Assembly (NCBI RefSeq): GCF_027942865.1
Contig: NC_134510.1
Coordinates: forward strand, 21,383,209 to 21,447,208
DNA: 64,000 bases
Source of the DNA: Odontesthes bonariensis
Lineage: Eukaryota > Chordata > Actinopteri > Atheriniformes > Atherinopsidae
Direction: 5' to 3'
Positions 59,043-64,000 of the stretch are shown here, in pieces. Numbering within the stretch: position 1 is the first letter of the stretch; each line of letters opens with the position of its first letter. The notes beneath the pieces are model-generated. The model ran no database searches. It saw only the letters and a program-made list of their open reading frames with translations, and was not told the origin of the DNA. Both the position numbers and the translations under genes were made by a program.

Positions 59043-61423
59043 ATGGACACCGGGAGGAAAGTGCTGCTGGCTGCCGCCGTCGCTGCTCTCGCAGCGTGCA
59101 TTGGCGTCGCATTTCGCAGAATAAAGTAGGTTTTACTCCTCGAATAATACTTGATATGTGAAGTGGAGCCGGGTGTAAATGTTTGCGGCTGTTTTGCAGT
59201 GAATCACAGCTGCAGTGTCGATGTTCCTCCTAGAAATAGTTTTGAGGAAGTTAAGTCGGCGCACGCGCCCAGCTGATAACACCGCGGGGACGCGCTTTAA
59301 AGTTAATATTGCTCGTTTTTGTTTGTTTGTTTGTTTGTCCCCGCAGTGAACTGAGCCTGGCCTACAGAGAGCTGCCCGTGAAACACCTCAAATGCCATTA
59401 TTTAAAGAACATTGGTATGCGCCCAACACTTTTGTTGTTATGGTTTAGGGGTTATAATGCGATTATATTAGTCTGTGTTAGACTTAGGACTCGTGGGCAA
59501 AAATGTGATAGCAACCGAAAGGTTTAAAGTCCAAATCATAGTAGGTCAATTGCCAGCAAGACAAAGGTTAAGGCAATTTTGTGTAAGATTTTTTTTTCTT
59601 TGATTTTTCTTTTTTTTTTCTCTCTTCTTTGTTAAGATTATGGAGCAGAGGATATCACAATACTTAAAGATGGACTTGCCTTCCTAAGTACGGTATGTTT
59701 TTTTTGTTTGTTTTTAATCTTTACAAGCAATGTTAAAGCCACAAGTTTCTTTGATTTCCTCAATCAATCCTCAAGTGGTCGTTATTCTGAATAATTGAAT
59801 ATTTCCGCAATCGGTGTGGAGGAGGCAATCCTCTACCTCCTACACCGAGCCCACTCTCATCTGGACCAGTGGAGCGGCACTGTCAGGATTCTCTTCCTGG
59901 ACTTTTCGAGTGCCTTCAACACAATCCAGCCCCCTGCACTCCAGGAAAAACTGCCCAGAATGCGAGTGGACCCCCGCCTGGTTGCTTGGATTTCCAGCTA
60001 CCTCACCGACAGACCACAGTACGTCAGGCTGAAGGACATCACGTCCGACGCTGTGGTCACCAGCACTGGAGCTCCACATGGGACTGTACTGTCCCCCATC
60101 CTCTTCAGCGCAGACTTCTGCTTCTCCTCTGGATCGTGTCACATCCAGAGGCTTGCAGATGACACAGCCATCATGGGGTGTATCAGAGACGACGAAGAGG
60201 AGGAGGAGTACATGAGCTTGGTGAGGAACTTTGTTGTCTGGTACCACATGAACAATCTGCAGCTCAACACCTCAAAGACTAAGGAACTGGTCGTCGGCTT
60301 CGGGAGGGACAGACCGAGTCCTATACAAGGTCTGTTAGGAACGGAGGAGGTGGAGGTTGTGAAAACCTATGAATATCTTGAGCTGTGGCTAGACAACAAG
60401 CTGGACTGGACGAGCAACACGAAGCAGCTGTACAAGAAGGCCCAAAGCAGGATGTACTTCCTGAGGAGGTTTCAACATCTGCAAGAAGCTCTTGGGGATT
60501 TTTTTTTTACCAGTCTGTGGTCGCCAGCATCCTGTCCTACGCTGTGGTGTGCTGGGGAGGGAGCACCTCGAAGGGAGACTTCTCCAGGCTGGAGAAGCTG
60601 ATCGGGTCGGCCGGCTTCGTGGTTGGCACGAAGCTGGACCATCTGGCGACAGTGGCAGAGAGGAGAACAATGCACAAACTCCTGGCTTTACTGGATAATG
60701 CCAGCCGCCCTCTGCACACAGTCATCAGCAGCCAGAGAAGCCTGTTCAGTGAGAGGCTGCTTCTCCCCAAGTGCAGGACCAACAGACTGAGGAACTCCTT
60801 TGTCCCCCTTTGTCAAACTGTTTAACTCCTCAATGGGAAGGGGGGTAACAGAAGGAAAGAGGACATGTCTAACCGACATGCAATAATCTCTGTGGTGTGC
60901 AATAATCTTACTTTAATCATTTTAATCTTACTTTATACTTAAATGTATATGTATGTAATTATTTATTTGCATCATTATTATCATTATTACTATTTTCATT
61001 ACTATTACTGGTATTATCTTTAGCTATCTTTATCTATATTATCTTTATCTATCTATCTATCTATCTATCTATCTGATAGATAGATAGATAGATAGATAAA
61101 GATAATATAGATAAAGATGGCTAAAGATAATATCTGATAGATAGATAGATAGATAGATATATCTATATATATATATATATATGTAATATTCATTCATTCT
61201 GGAAGCTTCTCTGCAGTGACCTCCACACACATCTTACATGCAGTGTTTTCCACTCAGGGATTGCATTATCCTGGAATGCCGTCATTCTCCGACGACCCAG
61301 GGAAGATGTACGTTCTGGACCTGCTGCACCCACAGCCGACCCCGGTGGAGCTGCAGATAAAAGGAGATCTGGACCTCGGCTCGTTCAACCCGCATGGCAT
61401 AAGTGTGTACCAGGATGAAGCAG
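59043..61423 (+). CDS. Paraoxonase family lactonase, copy 2, 5' part
   Basis: A second paraoxonase about 0.95 kb after the first. Visible coding exons are 59043-59125, 59347-59414, 59637-59692 and 61258-61423, with phases matching copy 1. The start MDTGRKVLLAAAVAALAA is an Ala-rich anchor. NIDYGAEDITILKDGLAFLS holds the first calcium ligands, and SFNPHGISVY matches copy 1. Exon 4 is 3 nt longer than in copy 1. The remaining five exons must lie beyond position 64000, since 61722 to the window end is taken up by a BEL/Pao element. Intron 3 is swollen by a LINE. No coding break is seen in the four exons, so the gene may be intact, but this cannot be judged from the window. Confidence 0.88.
59813..61180 (+). 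mobile_element. L2-like LINE, 5'-truncated
   Basis: Lies in intron 3 of the second paraoxonase. It begins within the reverse transcriptase (VEEAILYLLHRAHSHLDQW) and carries FLDFSSAFNTIQP, GTVLSPILFS, ADDTAIMGCI and LQLNTSKTKEL. Around the T-run at 60500-60508 the frame shifts by one, and FYQSVVASILSYAVVCWGG and LLALLDNASRPLHTVISSQR continue in the new frame to the stop at 60823-60825. The GTVLSP block reads GAPHGTVLSP where GAPQGTVLSP is usual. The 3' UTR ends in TATC/GATA repeats (61040-61165). It is less decayed than the copy at 32689-33845. Confidence 0.88.
61011..61134. repeat. Near-perfect palindrome of TATC/GATA and AT motifs
   Basis: The left arm (from 61011) includes TTTAGCTATCTTTATC and a TATC run. 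The right arm (to 61134) reads GATA units, then GATAAAGATGGCTAAA. The arms are about 60 bp each, meet near 61073-61074, and differ at few positions. The outer parts are not simple repeat, so this is a real inversion. Confidence 0.85.
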
Positions 61424-61721
61424 GTGGGAGTACAGACGTTCGCATTTACAGGCGTAACCACTCTCAGAGCACAGGGGTTTACAGAGGGCTTTATTTTTCA
61501 AATGCCCGGGAAAAGAATCGCAGTGCGACAAATGAACCGATTTGACATTTAATACTAAAAGCAAATTAAAAAAAGGTTTTATGTCTGTGGGGCAGAAAGG
61601 ACCAGGTTTAAGCGAGGATCATGTAAATTCCCTTTCACTTCAAAATGTTATTAAAAAATATACAAGATTTGCAGTTTGGTATTTAAACTCCTAAACTATC
61701 TCAACTTGAATTAATTTCATC

Positions 61722-64000
61722 TGTGGTGTCTGATATTTGTTGGTTCAGTGGTGTAGGAGCTATTTGTTATTTTGTATATTTGGCTCACTTCTTATTTACG
61801 GGTACTTATCTTTTTGGGGTTTAGTTTGGGGAATACACCTTTTTTGGTTGTTTATGATATTTAGTATTGTTTGAGTTAATTTGGGTATTTAATTATGCTT
61901 TTATTTTGAAAGCACGGGTTAGCTGGGGCGCACTGGGAGAGTTTATTTAGATGAGCAGGCAGTCACAGGTGAGCGGGCACCTGGGAGGACTAATGTTTTT
62001 TTTTTACCAGGGCAAGAGAGGCGGCAAAGGCCATTGATCTTTGTTTGTTTGCTTGTGGTTGGAGAAATAAACCTAAAGAAACCAAATTTTTTTCCTGGAC
62101 AATGGACTCAATTTACCTGCGTAAATTCACTCCCTAGGTGTCTCAGTGGCCATTTAGTTTATTATGGTTTTGACATTTTTTTAGTTTTGATTATTGACAC
62201 AAGAGGACGAATAGCCACTACACAAGTAAAAAAAAACACCCTAAAGTGAAGATTAGGCTGATGGAATCTCTGGAAGCTTGGATATTGGATTGATGGTAAA
62301 TGAAAGAGGATTGCTGGATTGGAAAACGCGTCAGTTTTGGAGAGTCACTGGCCGACGGACATCGCACGAAACCACTCAACAGCATCGGTGAGCAACGAAT
62401 TACAAGCAGGCTGTATTGGAAAACGGCTTAACCATTGGAGTGTTTGAATCATCGTTTCTTCTCACTCGATGTTTATTGGGATCTTTGGAAGTTTGGATGA
62501 CACACGTGTGCTGAGCAATACTACTACTATGTCATGGTAAGCCACGCCTACTCATTCATAAAGGTCTTTGATGCGGATCCGTGTGTCACAAACGATATCC
62601 CTGTGTGTTATGAGTATTTCCAACAAAGAGTGTGGAAATTAAAGACGACTGAAAAGTATTTGATGTGGAAAACATGTCCGAGGTTTCATCTAAAGCAAAT
62701 GACTCTGTGTCCGTGCTCTCAAAACGGAGCGTCAAGTTTACTTCAAAGGGTCTGGAATTCTATGTAAACACATGTCAAGAAAAAAGGTCTACGAAGTGCA
62801 AACAAGTAAAGAAGTGTATGGATAAAATACGCGATTTGATGGAATCCAATGACAATGTGAACTCAGTGCAAGCTCAGCTGAGCAAATGTATTAAGTGCTT
62901 TGATGAAGCCAATGATATGCATGAAGCCATTCTGAATCTTAATTTGCCAGAGGATGAAGTTGAACGGCAAAATACGTATTTTCATGCAAAAAGGTCTGTG
63001 TTTTCTGATTTCATTAAAAAGGTAAAATGTTGGTTGTCTGATGCTGGCCACCCATATGCTCAATCAAATGATGATGAACAACCTCCTGATAACTTAAGTG
63101 TGGCTTCTGACGAGATTAATCCCGAAGACAGTGTTTCAAATATTTCAAAGTCAAGAGGAGAAACGTTCCAGAGGACATTCTACGTTATCCAAAGCATCAT
63201 CTACATCATCTGCAAGAATAAAGACAGAAGCTGATCAAGCAGCACTTATAGAGCGCATGGCTGCATTAGAAAGGAAACATGCATTGGAAGCAAAAGGGGA
63301 AAAACTCAGAAATGAAAAAGAACTGTTCGCTTTGGAAACGGAACTTGCTGCCGCTAATGCAAAACTGAATGTGTTGGAAATCAATTCAAAATGTGTCTCA
63401 AAAGGATCGGACGCAATGAACTCATATTTTGACAGGAACTGGACTGGTGCTCAAGGAACGCACCGGCTGAATCTCCACGCAGATGATTTCGTTCCACAAA
63501 AGGATGCGGCAAATAACGTTCAGAGTAAAGCTCACATTGAGGTTCAAGCTGTCACCGTCAGACCATCAATGACAACAAATACCCATGTGAATGTCAGGCC
63601 TGGACGAGCAGCAACAACACAAACTGACACTGGCCCAATAATAAGTCAAACTCAAACAACACAAATGGTTCCTAACGCTCTGAATTGAGCCAGCAATAGG
63701 AACTCACGCAACGATATTCTGGACATTATGCAAAGGCAGAATGACATCACTGCATTGTTGGTTCAGAAAAATTTGGCATCTGCTTTGCCAGTGAGAAATA
63801 TTCCTGTGTTCGATGGTGACCCTCTTCAGTTCCAGTCTTTTATGGGATCCTTTGAAAACTGAGTAGAAGGAAAAACTAACAATTTCAGTGATTGCTTGTC
63901 ATTTTTGAAAAGTACACCAGGGGGCAGCCAAGAGACCTTGTCAGGAGCTGTCAGCATCTGCCCCCAAGCGTGGGTTATCAGAGAGCCAAATTTCTACTTA
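61722..64000 (+). mobile_element. BEL/Pao LTR retrotransposon fossil, 5' part
   Basis: A fossil of the BEL/Pao family that runs off the window end. The probable 5' LTR starts near 61722 (TGTGGTGTC) and seems to end near 62200, with an AATAAA inside. A leader follows, then a gag region from about 62600, with a coiled-coil-like, Glu/Lys-rich middle and a BEL-type gag block near 63720-63880. The visible part is broken, with about three breaks. The pol region and 3' LTR would lie beyond the window, so the LTR pair cannot be compared. Moderate decay suggests it is not very recent. It lies after exon 4 of the second paraoxonase, probably in its intron 4. Confidence 0.7.

Noticed and set aside
63913-63930. 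CTCF-like CACCAGGGGGCAG
   Set aside because: It lies within the BEL/Pao gag region and is probably chance.

Overview
This is a teleost fish genomic window, probably from a percomorph. It shows vertebrate exon-intron genes with GT/AG splice sites and consistent phases, fish-type LINEs, GATA and poly-T tracts, and a BEL/Pao element. I rebuilt the genes by matching splice sites, reading phase and remembered family proteins; no alignment was run.

Layout. 1-5.2 kb (+): the 3' end of an FCGBP-like (IgGFc-binding/zonadhesin family) mucus protein with repeated vWD-C8-TIL units. 7.7-18.3 kb (+): two tandem FXYD genes, one FXYD6-like with a signal peptide and one FXYD7-like without. 18.3-26.4 kb (-): nfkbid (nuclear I-kappa-B delta), twelve coding exons and about 455 codons, tail to tail with the FXYD7-like gene. 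27.5-33.8 kb: a transposon island. A nearly whole AT-rich LINE (+) sits inside an older LINE (-), followed by a third, L2-like LINE fragment (-) ending in a GATA tract. 36.5-38.8 kb (+): hcst (DAP10). 42.0-43.0 kb (+): tyrobp (DAP12). 44.1-45.4 kb (-): an unrecognised small gene with a signal peptide and an acidic tail. 48.7-52.7 kb (+): csnk2a1 (CK2 alpha), twelve coding exons and 392 codons. 54.3-58.6 kb (+): a complete nine-exon paraoxonase of 355 codons. 59.0-64.0 kb (+): a second paraoxonase that leaves the window. Its intron 3 carries another L2-like LINE, and the region after its exon 4 carries the 5' part of a BEL/Pao fossil.

How the genes relate. DAP10 and DAP12 are transmembrane adaptors that pair with activating receptors on immune cells, and nfkbid is a nuclear NF-kappa-B cofactor. 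FXYD, NFKBID, HCST and TYROBP also lie together on human 19q13, so this looks like conserved synteny. I found no clearly new system. The least explained item is the secreted gene at 44.1-45.4 kb. The most striking structures are the nested LINEs and a near-perfect palindrome of about 120 bp at 61.0-61.1 kb.
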